Shown here: positions 1-8,269 of the stretch, in pieces
Numbering within the stretch: position 1 is the stretch's first letter
How the letters are laid out: every line of letters begins with the position of its first letter
Source: Bradyrhizobium sp. SRL28
Lineage (GTDB): Bacteria; Pseudomonadota; Alphaproteobacteria; Rhizobiales; Xanthobacteraceae
Direction of reading: 5' to 3'
Length of the DNA: 64,000 bases
Assembly (NCBI RefSeq): GCF_018596315.1
Contig: NZ_JAHEAG010000008.1
Span: 124,001-188,000 of the forward strand
Made by a program: the position numbers and the translations under genes
Notes under the pieces: model-generated
Told to the model about the DNA's origin: nothing
Seen by the model: the letters and a program-made list of their open reading frames with translations, nothing else
Database searches by the model: none

Positions 1-1657
1 GCGCGCGGTCCAGCTCGAGCGGCAGCTCAGCAAGGACGAAATCCTCGATCTCTATCTGGCGCTGGCGCCGTTCGGCGGCAACCTCGAAGGTATCCGCGCC
101 GCATCCATCGGCTATTTCGGCAAGGAGCCGAAGCGGCTTTCGCTTGCGGAAGCAGCACTGCTGGTCGCGCTGCCGCAATCGCCGGAACGCCGCCGGCTCG
201 ACCGCTATCCGGAAGCAGCGCACGCCGCGCGCGATCGCGTGCTGGCCCGGATGGTCGAAGACGGCATGGTGTCGAAGGAGGACGCGGCGCAGGCGAGGGC
301 GGCGGCGGTGCCGCGGCTGCGCAAGCCGATGCCGATCCTGGCGCCGCATTCCTCCGATGCCGCGATGGCGACGGTGAAGGATACGCCGCTGATCAAGCTC
401 ACGCTGGATTCGGCCTTGCAGAAAACGCTGGAGGCGCTGGCGCGCGACCGCGCGGTGGCGCAGGGACCGAACATTTCGGTAGCCATCATCGCGGTCGACA
501 ATGAAAGCGGAGACGTGTTGGCGCGTGTCGGCTCATCGGATTATTTCGACGAGCGCCGCGCCGGGCAGGTCGACATGACGCGCGCGGTGCGCTCGCCGGG
601 CTCGACGCTAAAACCGTTCATCTATGGCCTCGCCTTCGAGGATGGCTTTGTACATCCGGAAAGCCTGATCGACGACCGTCCCATTCGTTTCGGCTCCTAT
701 GCGCCGGAAAATTTCGACATGACGTTTCAGGGCACGGTGCCGGTGCGCAAGGCGCTGCAGCTCTCACTGAACGTGCCGGCGATTGCGCTGCTCGATCGCG
801 TCGGCTCCAGCCGACTGTCGTCGCGGCTGAAGCAGGCCGGCGGCAACTTGGTGCTGCCGAAGGACGAGGCGCCGGGCCTTGCGATGGGCCTTGGCGGCGT
901 TGGCGTCACCTTGCAGGATCTGGCGCAGCTCTACACGGGTTTGGCGCGGCTTGGCGCGGCGCGGCCGCTGCGCGAGATCATGCTCGCCCAAGAAAAAAAT
1001 AACGACGATCGCGAACCGATGCGGCTGATGGATCAGGCCGCGGCCTGGCAGGTCGGCAACGTGCTGTTCGGCACGCCGCCGCCGGAAAACGGCGTGCACA
1101 ACAGGATCGCGTTCAAGACCGGCACCAGCTACGGCTATCGCGACGCGTGGTCGGTCGGTTTCGATGGCCGCATCACGATCGGGGTGTGGGTCGGGCGTCC
1201 CGACGGCGCGCCGGTGCCGGGCCTGGTCGGCCGCACCGCCGCAGCGCCGATCCTGTTCGACGCCTTTGCGCGCACTGGCAAGATCCCGGCGGCGCTGCCC
1301 AAGGCGCCGAAGGGCGCGCTGATCGCCAGCAATGCCAAGCTGCCGCTGCCGTTGCGGCGCTTCCGTCCCGTCGGCGAACTGATCCGCACCGGCAGCGATC
1401 AGATGCCGCGCATCCAGTTTCCGCTGAACGGCTCGCGGATCGACGTCGACCGTTCAGGCGGCGGGCAGGCCACGCCGATGCCGGTCAAGGTGGCCGGCGG
1501 CGTGCTGCCGCTGACCATCATGGTGAACGGTACCTCGGTCGGCGAAATCGACAGCCGGCGTCAGCGGCTGGTTGACCCGCCCGGGCCCGGCTTTGCGCGC
1601 CTGACGGTGATCGACGCGACGGGGGCGGCCGATACCGTCGTGATCCGGATACAGTGA
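1..1657 (+). CDS. pbpC: Penicillin-binding protein 1C (bifunctional peptidoglycan synthase), 5' end outside window
   Basis: The reading frame is open from base 2, so the start codon lies upstream; about 551 residues are visible. The first residues (RAVQLERQLSKDEILDLYL, then PFGGNLEG) are the end of a family 51 glycosyltransferase domain. A penicillin-binding transpeptidase domain follows, with the active-site SxxK as STLK (bases 602-613) and the KTG motif in FKTGTSYGYRDAW (near base 1115). The last 70 or so residues form the beta-rich C-terminal domain typical of PBP1C. The family polymerises glycan strands and cross-links peptides at the periplasmic face of the inner membrane. PBP1C is usually accompanied by an alpha-2-macroglobulin-like gene upstream, which would lie outside this window. 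The family call is firm; the domain missing at the left is only inferred. Confidence 0.93.
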   Translation, partial: RAVQLERQLSKDEILDLYLALAPFGGNLEGIRAASIGYFGKEPKRLSLAEAALLVALPQSPERRRLDRYPEAAHAARDRVLARMVEDGMVSKEDAAQARAAAVPRLRKPMPILAPHSSDAAMATVKDTPLIKLTLDSALQKTLEALARDRAVAQGPNISVAIIAVDNESGDVLARVGSSDYFDERRAGQVDMTRAVRSPGSTLKPFIYGLAFEDGFVHPESLIDDRPIRFGSYAPENFDMTFQGTVPVRKALQLSLNVPAIALLDRVGSSRLSSRLKQAGGNLVLPKDEAPGLAMGLGGVGVTLQDLAQLYTGLARLGAARPLREIMLAQEKNNDDREPMRLMDQAAAWQVGNVLFGTPPPENGVHNRIAFKTGTSYGYRDAWSVGFDGRITIGVWVGRPDGAPVPGLVGRTAAAPILFDAFARTGKIPAALPKAPKGALIASNAKLPLPLRRFRPVGELIRTGSDQMPRIQFPLNGSRIDVDRSGGGQATPMPVKVAGGVLPLTIMVNGTSVGEIDSRRQRLVDPPGPGFARLTVIDATGAADTVVIRIQ

Positions 1658-1674
1658 CGAAAAAGCGCCCAGCG

Positions 1675-1699
1675 ACCACAGGTTAGGCGGATCTGTGGT
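1675..1699 (+). terminator. Weak hairpin after pbpC
   Basis: ACCACAG and CTGTGGT form a 7-bp inverted repeat around an 11-nt loop, 18 bases after the pbpC stop. The bases after it are T-rich only in part (GTTGTTTG), so this is at best a weak intrinsic terminator ahead of the next gene. Confidence 0.3.
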
Positions 1700-1735
1700 G
1701 TTGTTTGCAGTGCGGTTTCATCGTATGCGAACAAG

Positions 1736-3478
1736 ATGGTTGAAACCTTGCAACCCCCACGCTTCGGAGCGGGCCAACAGCCTGTAAAACCAGCGCATTC
1801 CAGCCGCAGGCTGGCCGCGGCGTTCGATTACGCGACCGCGAGCCATTTTCGCGCCATCGTGTTCCTGGTGCTCTGCGGCATCGTGCTTTTCCTGCCCGGA
1901 TTCTTCAACATTCCGGCGATCGACCGTGACGAGGCCCGGTTCGCGCAGGCGACCAAGCAGATGGTCGAAAGCGGCGATTTCGTCGACATCCGCTTCCAGG
2001 ACGACGTCCGCTACAAGAAGCCGGTCGGCATCTATTGGCTACAGGCCGCCGTGGTCGAAACCTCCTCGGCGCTCGGACTGCCGCGGGCGCAATTGCGCAT
2101 CTGGCTCTATCGGATTCCCTCCCTGATCGGCGCCATCGGCGCGGTGCTGTTGACCTACTGGGCGGCGCTCGCCTTCGTCACGCGGCGCGGGGCAGCACTT
2201 GCGGCGCTGATGATGTGCAGTTCCGTCCTGCTCGGCGCCGAAGCCCGGCTCGCCAAAACGGACGCGATGCTGCTGTTGACCGTTGTCGCGGCGATGGGAG
2301 CGATGGCGCGGGTCTATCTGTCCTGGCAGCGCGGCGAGGATCCGGCGCGTCCGCCCTGGAGCGCGCCCGCGATCTTCTGGACTGCGCTGGCCGGCGGCAT
2401 CCTGCTCAAGGGGCCGCTGATCCTGATGTTCGTCGGGTTGACCATCCTGGCGCTCGCGATCCTCGACCGCTCGGCGGCGTGGTTGTGGCGGCTGCGCCCG
2501 GTCTGGGGCCTGATGTGGACACTGGTGCTGGTACTGCCATGGTTCGTCGCGATCTTCTGGCGCGCGGGCGAGGCGTTCTTCTCCAATTCGCTCGGCGGCG
2601 ACATGCTGAGCAAGCTCGGCGCACAGGAATCCCATGGCGCGCCGCCCGGCCTCTATCTGCTGCTGTTCTGGGTCACGTTCTGGCCCGGGGCGGCGCTGGC
2701 GGGGATGGCGGCGCCGGCGGTATGGCGCGCGCGGCGCGAGCCCGGCGCGCAATATCTGCTGGCCTGGCTGGTCCCGTCCTGGATCGTGTTCGAACTGGTT
2801 TTGACCAAGCTGCCGCATTACGTGATGCCGCTGTATCCGGCGATTGCGATCCTCACCGCCGGCGCGCTGGAGCGCCGCGTGCTGTCGCGGTCCTGGCTCA
2901 GGCGCGGCGCGGCCTGGTGGTTTGTCGTTCCGGCGGGCGCATCCGTGATCGCCGTCATCGGCGCTATCAAGCTGACGCATTACCCGGCCTTTCCGGCCTG
3001 GCCTTTCCTGGCGGCGGCGATGATCGCCGGCCTGATCGCGTGGTGGATGTTCGAGGACAGCCGTGCCGAGCGCTCGCTGTTGAATGCGGTGGTCGCGGCG
3101 ATGTTTCTGGCGATCGGAATCTACGGCATCGTCATGCCGTCGCTGACGACGATGTTTCCGAGCGCCGAGGTCGCACGTGCGCTTCGCAACGTGGTCTGCG
3201 TTGGGCCAAGGGCCGCGGCATCCGGCTTTCACGAGCCCAGCCTGGTCTTCATGACCGGCACCAGCACGCTGCTCACCGACGGATCGGGCGCTGCCGATTT
3301 CCTCGGGCAGGGCAGTTGCCGCTTCGCGCTGGTGGAATCGCGCACCGAACGCGCCTTCGTCCAGCGCGCCGAGGCCATCGGGCTGCGCTACAACGTGGCG
3401 AAGCGGATCGAGGGCTATAACATCTCGCAGGGCAAGGCGATCTCGATCGCCATCTTCCGCTCGGAAGGTACGGAGTAA
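1736..3478 (+). CDS. ArnT/Rgt-like GT39-family glycosyltransferase (lipid-linked sugar to lipid A or core)
   Basis: A 580-residue polytopic inner-membrane protein. After a first membrane segment (about residues 40-57) comes a periplasmic loop with AIDRDEARFA (acidic residues D63, D65, E66) and the KKPVGIYWL motif near residue 94. Both are hallmarks of the ArnT family, which uses polyprenyl-phosphate sugars as donors. About ten further hydrophobic stretches and a soluble C-terminal tail fit ArnT architecture. It heads a tight four-gene set (next gene 1 bp away) with a PAP2 phosphatase, a GT2 enzyme that would make the lipid-linked donor, and a LAB_N protein. By analogy with rhizobial RgtD/RgtF the sugar may be galacturonic acid, but the sequence does not show the sugar. 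No clear ribosome-binding site precedes the ATG. Confidence 0.85.
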   Translation: MVETLQPPRFGAGQQPVKPAHSSRRLAAAFDYATASHFRAIVFLVLCGIVLFLPGFFNIPAIDRDEARFAQATKQMVESGDFVDIRFQDDVRYKKPVGIYWLQAAVVETSSALGLPRAQLRIWLYRIPSLIGAIGAVLLTYWAALAFVTRRGAALAALMMCSSVLLGAEARLAKTDAMLLLTVVAAMGAMARVYLSWQRGEDPARPPWSAPAIFWTALAGGILLKGPLILMFVGLTILALAILDRSAAWLWRLRPVWGLMWTLVLVLPWFVAIFWRAGEAFFSNSLGGDMLSKLGAQESHGAPPGLYLLLFWVTFWPGAALAGMAAPAVWRARREPGAQYLLAWLVPSWIVFELVLTKLPHYVMPLYPAIAILTAGALERRVLSRSWLRRGAAWWFVVPAGASVIAVIGAIKLTHYPAFPAWPFLAAAMIAGLIAWWMFEDSRAERSLLNAVVAAMFLAIGIYGIVMPSLTTMFPSAEVARALRNVVCVGPRAAASGFHEPSLVFMTGTSTLLTDGSGAADFLGQGSCRFALVESRTERAFVQRAEAIGLRYNVAKRIEGYNISQGKAISIAIFRSEGTE

Positions 3479-3479
3479 G

Positions 3480-4325
3480 ATGGCCGGGAGCCCTGCTGTC
3501 GTTGAATCCAAAAACTATCTTTCCCGCTTCGGGACGCTGGCGTGGCTGTCACTGGCGCAGCTCGTGCGCTCGCCGTCGCATTCGCGGCGCGCCGAGGCTG
3601 CACGGCGGGCGGCACGACACGTGTTGTGGCTGTCGGCCGGCCTTGGTGCAGCGATCATCGTGCTGATGTACGCGATCGACGCGTGGGAAATCGCCCAGAT
3701 GCCGAAACGCGGCACGCCGTCGCTGTGGTGGGTCCGCATTCTCACCGATTTCGGCAAGGACGAATATGTGCTGGCGGTGCTGGGGGGATTGCTGATCGCG
3801 GTCGCGCTTGTTTCACCGGCCTTGCGCGGCATCCAGCGCTCGCTGCTGCTCGGCCTGGGAACGCGGCTGCAGTTCATCTTCTGCGCGGTAATTGTGTCCA
3901 ATCTGGTCACTGAAGTTCTGAAATATTGCGTCGGCCGCGGCCGGCCATTTGTCGGCGGCGAGGCGAACGCCTTCCACTTCTCGCACTTCGCAGGCAACCC
4001 GGCCTATTACAGCTTTCCTTCCGGCCACGCCACGACGGCCTTTGCGCTTGCCTTCGCCGTGTCGGTCGTATGGCCCCAGGCTCGCGTTGCGATGGCCGTC
4101 TATGCCCTGATCATTGCGGCGAGTCGTCTGGTGCTGCTGGCCCATCATCCGAGCGACGTCGTGGCCGGCGCGATGGTCGGCATCGTCGGCGCGATGTTCG
4201 TGCGATACTGGTTTGCGGCCCGCAGGCTCGGATTTGCGATCCAGCGCGACGGTAGCATTGTGTCCCTTGTCGGGCCCTCGTCCGGGCGCCTCAAAAGGGT
4301 TGCCCGCGGCGCTTTCGCCCCATAA
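3480..4325 (+). CDS. PAP2-family membrane phosphatase (LpxE-like candidate)
   Basis: A 281-residue integral-membrane protein with the three-part acid phosphatase signature: KYCVGRGRP (residues 148-156), PSGHATT (180-186) and SRLVLLAHHPSDVVAG (215-230), the last carrying the active-site histidine and the aspartate that supports it. Five to six hydrophobic segments surround these motifs, placing the active site at the periplasmic face. It starts 1 bp after the ArnT-like gene, implying translational coupling. PAP2 enzymes of this type remove phosphate from lipid A (LpxE, LpxF), from phosphatidylglycerophosphate, or from undecaprenyl pyrophosphate. Its placement between two glycosyltransferase genes favours a lipid A role, because dephosphorylation at position 1 or 4' would expose a hydroxyl for sugar addition. 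That specificity is inferred. Confidence 0.85.
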   Translation: MAGSPAVVESKNYLSRFGTLAWLSLAQLVRSPSHSRRAEAARRAARHVLWLSAGLGAAIIVLMYAIDAWEIAQMPKRGTPSLWWVRILTDFGKDEYVLAVLGGLLIAVALVSPALRGIQRSLLLGLGTRLQFIFCAVIVSNLVTEVLKYCVGRGRPFVGGEANAFHFSHFAGNPAYYSFPSGHATTAFALAFAVSVVWPQARVAMAVYALIIAASRLVLLAHHPSDVVAGAMVGIVGAMFVRYWFAARRLGFAIQRDGSIVSLVGPSSGRLKRVARGAFAP

Positions 4326-4396
4326 AAGCGGACGCCGCCCGACGGCCCGATACGCCCGGTTCCGGGTTCTCCCAAGCCAACCAGACGAGTACCGAT

Positions 4397-5140
4397 TTGA
4401 CACCTTCCGACACAGATGCGGTCGCCGTTTCCATCGTTGTGCCGGTGCGCAACGAAGCGGAGAACGTCGCGCCGCTGGTTGCGGAAATCATCAGCGCGCT
4501 CGACGGCCGATGGGTCTACGAAATCATCTATGTCAACGACGGCTCGACCGATGCAACCGCGGGGCGGCTGGCTGATCTGATGAAGCAGCACCGTCAGCTC
4601 CGGCAACTCAAACACGCCAATTCTTCCGGGCAGTCGGCGGCGGTGCGTAGCGGGGTGCGGGCCGCGCGCGGCGCCATCGTGGCGACGCTCGACGGCGACG
4701 GCCAGAACAATCCGGTGTTCCTGCCGGACCTGATTGCGGCGGTCGAAAACGGCGGCGGCCGCGTCGGACTCGCGGCCGGCCAGCGGGTAGGGCGCAAGGA
4801 TACCGGGTTCAAGAAACTGCAATCGCGCATAGCCAACGGCGTGCGCAACGGCATCCTGCGTGACGGCACCCGCGACACCGGTTGCGGGCTGAAGGCCTTC
4901 CCGCGCGAGGTGTTCATGTCGATGCCCTATTTCGACGGGCTACACCGGTTCCTGCCGGCGCTGGTACGCCGCGAAGGCTTCGACATCGCTTATGTCGACG
5001 TGATCGACCGTCCGCGCCATTCCGGCGTGTCCAATTACGGCTTCTTTGACCGGCTATGGATCGGGATCATGGATCTTGCCGGCGTGTGGTGGCTGATCCG
5101 CCGCAAGAAGCCGACGCCCGCTGTGACCGAGGTTCTCTGA
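4397..5140 (+). CDS. GT2 glycosyltransferase, ArnC/RgtE/dolichol-phosphate-sugar synthase type
   Basis: A 247-residue cytosolic GT-A fold enzyme. Motifs in order are IVVPVRNEAENV near the N-terminus, YVNDGSTDAT (nucleotide binding), LDGDGQNNP (the DxD-like metal site) and TGCGLKAFPREVF, typical of polyprenyl-phosphate sugar synthases. The likely start is a TTG at 4397, since no ATG lies before the conserved N-terminal strand. There is no large C-terminal membrane domain as in ArnC; only one hydrophobic stretch (DLAGVWWLI) occurs near the end, followed by a basic tail. It would attach a sugar nucleotide's sugar to a polyprenyl phosphate, the donor an ArnT-like enzyme uses. Its stop codon overlaps the next start by one base. 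The sugar cannot be read from the sequence. Confidence 0.88.
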   Translation: MTPSDTDAVAVSIVVPVRNEAENVAPLVAEIISALDGRWVYEIIYVNDGSTDATAGRLADLMKQHRQLRQLKHANSSGQSAAVRSGVRAARGAIVATLDGDGQNNPVFLPDLIAAVENGGGRVGLAAGQRVGRKDTGFKKLQSRIANGVRNGILRDGTRDTGCGLKAFPREVFMSMPYFDGLHRFLPALVRREGFDIAYVDVIDRPRHSGVSNYGFFDRLWIGIMDLAGVWWLIRRKKPTPAVTEVL

Positions 5141-5478
5141 TGCTGATTCAATACGGCCAGGCGCTCGGCGATTATCTCTACGACGTCTTCGTCGCCAAGT
5201 TCGATTTCTGGCTGGCTTTCGGGCTGTGCGCCCAATTGCTGTTTACCGCCCGCTTCCTGGTGCAGTGGATCTCTAGCGAGCGTGCCGGGCAAAGCGTGGT
5301 GCCGATGGCGTTCTGGTTCTTCTCGATGGGCGGCGGGATGATGACGCTGGTCTACGGCATCGCCAAGCGCGAACCCGTGATCATCATCGGCCAGTCGCTG
5401 GCCACGATCATCTACATCAGAAACATCATGCTGATCGTGAAGAACCGCGGCAGCGCGTCGAAGACGCTGGATCGGTGA
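5140..5478 (+). CDS. LAB_N-domain membrane protein (lipid A biosynthesis N-terminal domain)
   Basis: A 112-residue protein starting at the ATG that overlaps the upstream TGA (TGATG); reading the frame further upstream gives low-quality sequence antisense to nothing conserved. Three hydrophobic segments and the motifs LLFTARFLVQWISSER and PMAFWFFSMGGG are characteristic of the LAB_N family. That domain was named from its occurrence at the N-terminus of some lipid A disaccharide synthases and also occurs alone next to GT2/ArnT genes. Its biochemical function is not established, to my knowledge; the fold suggests a small membrane-embedded partner of lipid-linked sugar transfer. The one-base overlap and four-gene order strongly suggest a shared role with the upstream enzymes. 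Confidence 0.85.
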   Translation: MLIQYGQALGDYLYDVFVAKFDFWLAFGLCAQLLFTARFLVQWISSERAGQSVVPMAFWFFSMGGGMMTLVYGIAKREPVIIIGQSLATIIYIRNIMLIVKNRGSASKTLDR

Positions 5479-5490
5479 ATACGGGCGGTC

Positions 5491-5507
5491 GAGGGGGATC
5501 AACCCTC
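5491..5507 (+). terminator. Short hairpin after the lipid A gene set
   Basis: GAGGG and CCCTC pair around a seven-base loop, followed by TAATTTG. The stem is only 5 bp, so this is a possible weak intrinsic terminator 13 bases after the LAB_N gene. Confidence 0.35.
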
Positions 5508-5711
5508 TAATTTGCCCGAAAATTGCGCCGCGAGGCGTCGCTGCAGGCGTGTTCGAGGAACTCGGCGTTCAGCCGGAGGGTCGGGTTCGGTAAACGGAGT
5601 TCGAACGTATCAGTTACATTGCGAGCCGTTGCGATAGGCCAATTCCAACAATTCTTCGGTAAGACTGATCTACCATCGGGTGAATCACAACGAGCAGGGT
5701 CAGGGATCGAG

Positions 5712-5957
5712 ATGTATGCGAATCGTCGCAGCAGCGAACGTCGGGCGTGCAGAAGCTTTGCAAAAATACAGTTCGCGACCGGTGGGCTGCCGCGCGATTG
5801 CATGATTTCCGACGTGTCGGATGGCGGTGTGAAGATCATCGCCGAATATCCCGAAATTCCTTCCGAATTTACGGTGATTTTTTCGGAGGGCAGGCCGCGT
5901 CAGTGCCGGCTGGCCTGGCGAATCGGCTGCGAACTCGGCGCGCAATTCGTCGACTAG
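5712..5957 (+). CDS. Single-domain PilZ protein (c-di-GMP receptor candidate)
   Basis: An 81-residue protein beginning MYANRRSSERRA. It is essentially one PilZ domain: the N-terminal arginine box (R5, R6, R10, R11, matching RxxxR) and the DVSDGGVKI motif (the D/NxSxxG box) are both present, and these bind cyclic di-GMP in characterised members. I chose the ATG at 5712 because it places the arginine box at the extreme N-terminus as in other short PilZ proteins; the in-frame stretch upstream is not conserved-looking. It sits directly before the TadD-like gene, so control of pilus assembly or surface attachment by c-di-GMP is an attractive but unproven reading. There is no output domain, so it must act by binding a partner. 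Confidence 0.85.
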   Translation: MYANRRSSERRACRSFAKIQFATGGLPRDCMISDVSDGGVKIIAEYPEIPSEFTVIFSEGRPRQCRLAWRIGCELGAQFVD

Positions 5958-6060
5958 GCCGCTTGGTTGCGCCGGGACGGGACGGCTCGGGCAGGGCGCA
6001 AGCGCCCGGCTGGCGCGTAGCGGGCTGCAAAGGTCACCGATTACCGCAAAAGTGGGCGAA

Positions 6061-6083
6061 CTTAACCCGAACTTAGGGTTAAG
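6061..6083 (+). promoter_or_regulatory. Inverted repeat upstream of tadD containing a TTAA-N7-TTAG box
   Basis: CTTAACCC and GGGTTAAG form a perfect 8-bp inverted repeat with a 7-base spacer, 42 bases before the tadD start. Within it TTAA-N7-TTAG differs by one base from the alphaproteobacterial CtrA consensus TTAA-N7-TTAA. It could be a CtrA or other regulator site, or simply a hairpin. Confidence 0.4.
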
Positions 6084-6125
6084 CTGTGAGGGTTCCTGGA
6101 CAGTTCCCGCCGTGAGTCCAGCTAC

Positions 6126-6947
6126 ATGCGACAGAAGTTGCTCCACCCGTCCCGTCTTGCGCGACTTCTTGCGTGCACATCGACCCTGATCCTGGCGTTG
6201 GGGCTTGGCGCCTGCCAGACCTCGGGACTATCCGACATCACCGGTTCGATCGACGAAAAGGCCGACACCGGTCGCGCCAGCGATCCGCGCCGCGACGTCG
6301 AGCTCTACCAGGAACGCTATCGCGCCAATCCGAAGGACGCCGACGCGGCGCTGAAATACGGCAAGGCGCTGCGCGCGACGGGACAGCGGTCGCAAGCGGT
6401 TGCGGTGCTCGAACAGGCCACCATCGCCCATTCCGGCAACAAGCTGCTGCTTGCCGCCTATGGCCGCGCGCTGGCGGATAACGGCAATTTCCAGCAGGCC
6501 TTCGACGTGCTCGGTCGCGCCCACAGCCCCGACGATCCCGATTGGCGGCTGCTCTCGGCGCAGGGAGCGACACTTGATCAGCTCGGTCGCTACGAGGAGG
6601 CGCGGCAATATTATGCGAGCGCGCTGAAGATAGCGCCCGAACAGCCATTGGTGCTGTCCAATCTCGGACTGTCCTACGTGCTTTCGAAGGATCTGCCCAA
6701 GGCTGAGGCGACGCTTCGCCGCGCCCAGGGTCTTGCGCCGACCGATCCGCGCGTGCGCGCCAATCTGGCGCTGGCGGTTGGCCTGCAAGGCCGTGTCGCC
6801 GATGCCGAAAAGATCGTGAAGGCCGATCTGCCGCCCACCGAGGCAGCCGCCAACGTGGCGCTGTTGAGGCAGATGCTGTCGCGGAAGGAGAACGCGCGCG
6901 CCGAGGTCGAGAAGATGCCGATCGCGTCCGCGGGACGCGCCAACTAG
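6126..6947 (+). CDS. tadD: TPR lipoprotein, TadD-like Flp/Tad pilus assembly protein
   Basis: A 273-residue protein with a signal peptide and lipobox LGLGAC (C30), so it is a predicted lipoprotein. From about residue 60 to 230 it consists of tetratricopeptide repeats (for example DAALKYGKALRATGQRSQA and PLVLSNLGLSYVLSKDLPKA). TadD proteins are lipid-anchored TPR proteins needed for Flp pilus assembly, probably helping secretin formation. The identification rests on the lipobox-plus-TPR architecture and on the convergent cpaBCDE genes immediately downstream; on sequence alone it could be a generic TPR lipoprotein. It is transcribed toward cpaE with 38 bases between the two stops. Confidence 0.8.
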   Translation: MRQKLLHPSRLARLLACTSTLILALGLGACQTSGLSDITGSIDEKADTGRASDPRRDVELYQERYRANPKDADAALKYGKALRATGQRSQAVAVLEQATIAHSGNKLLLAAYGRALADNGNFQQAFDVLGRAHSPDDPDWRLLSAQGATLDQLGRYEEARQYYASALKIAPEQPLVLSNLGLSYVLSKDLPKAEATLRRAQGLAPTDPRVRANLALAVGLQGRVADAEKIVKADLPPTEAAANVALLRQMLSRKENARAEVEKMPIASAGRAN

Positions 6948-6951
6948 GCGT

Positions 6952-6968
6952 CAGCGCTCAAGGCGCTG
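6952..6968. terminator. Hairpin between convergent tadD and cpaE
   Basis: CAGCGC and GCGCTG pair around a 5-base loop in the 38-bp gap between two convergent stops. It lacks a T-run on either strand, so it is a possible bidirectional terminator only. Confidence 0.35.
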
Positions 6969-6985
6969 CCGCCGTCGTTGTTTGC

Positions 6986-8269
6986 TCAGGCCCTGCGAGC
7001 CGTCGCGCCTTGCAGTTTCTTGATGATCGGTGCCAGGAACGATGTCCGGGACCGCTTGGTCACGGCATGGCCGGTCAGGCGCTGCGCCATCTGCAGGAAC
7101 ATCATGGTGGTGCGGTGCTTGGCGGCGATCTGCGCGATCATCTGGCCGTTATTGGCGGCGGTACCGAACATCCTTGAATCGAACGGAATGGCCGCGATCG
7201 GCTGGCTTTCGATCGCCTTGGCGAATTCGCGCGTGGTGATTTCCGGGCGCTTGTGCATGCCGACCTGGTTGAGGCAATAGAGCGGCGGCCGGTCGTTGGG
7301 CCGCGCCGCCTTCAGCACGTTCAGCATGTTCTTGGCGTTGCGCATGTTGGCGAGATCGGGCTCGGCGACGATCAGAATGTCGTCCGCGCCGACCAGCGTG
7401 CGCTTGGTCCACGCCGACCATTGATGCGGGACGTCGAGTACGATGCAGGGCGTGGTCATGCGCATCGTATCGAAGATCGCGTCGAACGCATCGGCGCCGA
7501 AATCATAGACCTGGTCCAATGTTGCCGGCGCCGCGAGCAGGTCGAGGCGGTCGGTGCATTTCGACAGCAGGCGCTCCATGAAGGCGGAGTCCGGCCGTTC
7601 CGGCTGGAAGACCGCATTGGCAATGCCTTGAACCGGGTCCTGGTTGTAATCGAGGCTGGCGGTGCCGAAGGCGAGGTCGAGATCGATCACGACGGAATCC
7701 AGCGCGAGATCGCGCGCGATCGCCCAGGCCACGTTGTGCGCGACGGTGGAGGCACCGACGCCGCCCTTGGCGCCGACCACGGCGATGATGCGGCCGACGG
7801 CCACGGCCTCGGAGGCCGCGTAGAGACCGCATATTGCGCGTACGACGTCGATCGGTTCGATCGGGCCGGTCACGTAGTCGCTGATGCCGCGCCGCACCAG
7901 TTCACGATAGGGCGTGACGTCGTTGGCGCTGCCGATCACGACGACGCGGGTACCGGCGTCGCAGACGGTCGCGAGTTCATCAAGGGCTTCGAGAATGTCG
8001 GAGCCTGGTTCGGTCTCCAACAAAATGACGTTCGGCGTCGGCGCCTTGTGGTAGGTCTCGATGGCGGCGGCAATGCCGCCCATGTGAACCGTAAGGTGGG
8101 CCTTGCCGAGACGGCGGTCTTCGCTCGCCGCGCGCACCGCGGTGGCGATCGCGACGCTGGCGCAAAAGGCCTGTACCGATACGCGTGGCGCCGGCGAGAT
8201 GTATTCCTCGGGCTGCGCCGGCGTGTCGTCCAGTTGATCGTCTGAATTTTGAAAGACGCGGCTGATCAT
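6986..8269 (-). CDS. cpaE: CpaE/TadZ pilus assembly ATPase-like protein
   Basis: A 427-residue cytoplasmic protein. The N-terminal part (about residues 30-150) resembles an atypical receiver domain (VILLETEPGSDILEAL, then VVVIGSANDV). A MinD/ParA-type P-loop domain follows, with the deviant Walker A GAKGGVGAST (166-175) and DLDLAFGTASLDYN. CpaE/TadZ proteins localise the Tad secretion machine at the cell pole. The start overlaps the cpaD stop by 4 bp, showing translational coupling. In most Tad loci the ATPase cpaF/tadA and the tadB and tadC genes follow cpaE; here the next gene is convergent tadD, so the motor genes must be elsewhere or missing. Confidence 0.93.
   Translation of the reverse strand: MISRVFQNSDDQLDDTPAQPEEYISPAPRVSVQAFCASVAIATAVRAASEDRRLGKAHLTVHMGGIAAAIETYHKAPTPNVILLETEPGSDILEALDELATVCDAGTRVVVIGSANDVTPYRELVRRGISDYVTGPIEPIDVVRAICGLYAASEAVAVGRIIAVVGAKGGVGASTVAHNVAWAIARDLALDSVVIDLDLAFGTASLDYNQDPVQGIANAVFQPERPDSAFMERLLSKCTDRLDLLAAPATLDQVYDFGADAFDAIFDTMRMTTPCIVLDVPHQWSAWTKRTLVGADDILIVAEPDLANMRNAKNMLNVLKAARPNDRPPLYCLNQVGMHKRPEITTREFAKAIESQPIAAIPFDSRMFGTAANNGQMIAQIAAKHRTTMMFLQMAQRLTGHAVTKRSRTSFLAPIIKKLQGATARRA

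Noticed and set aside
2039..3511. 490-codon minus-strand ORF opposite the ArnT-like gene
   Set aside because: It is antisense to a strongly family-like gene and its product is Arg/Gln/His-rich without motifs, the usual result of high GC content at third positions.
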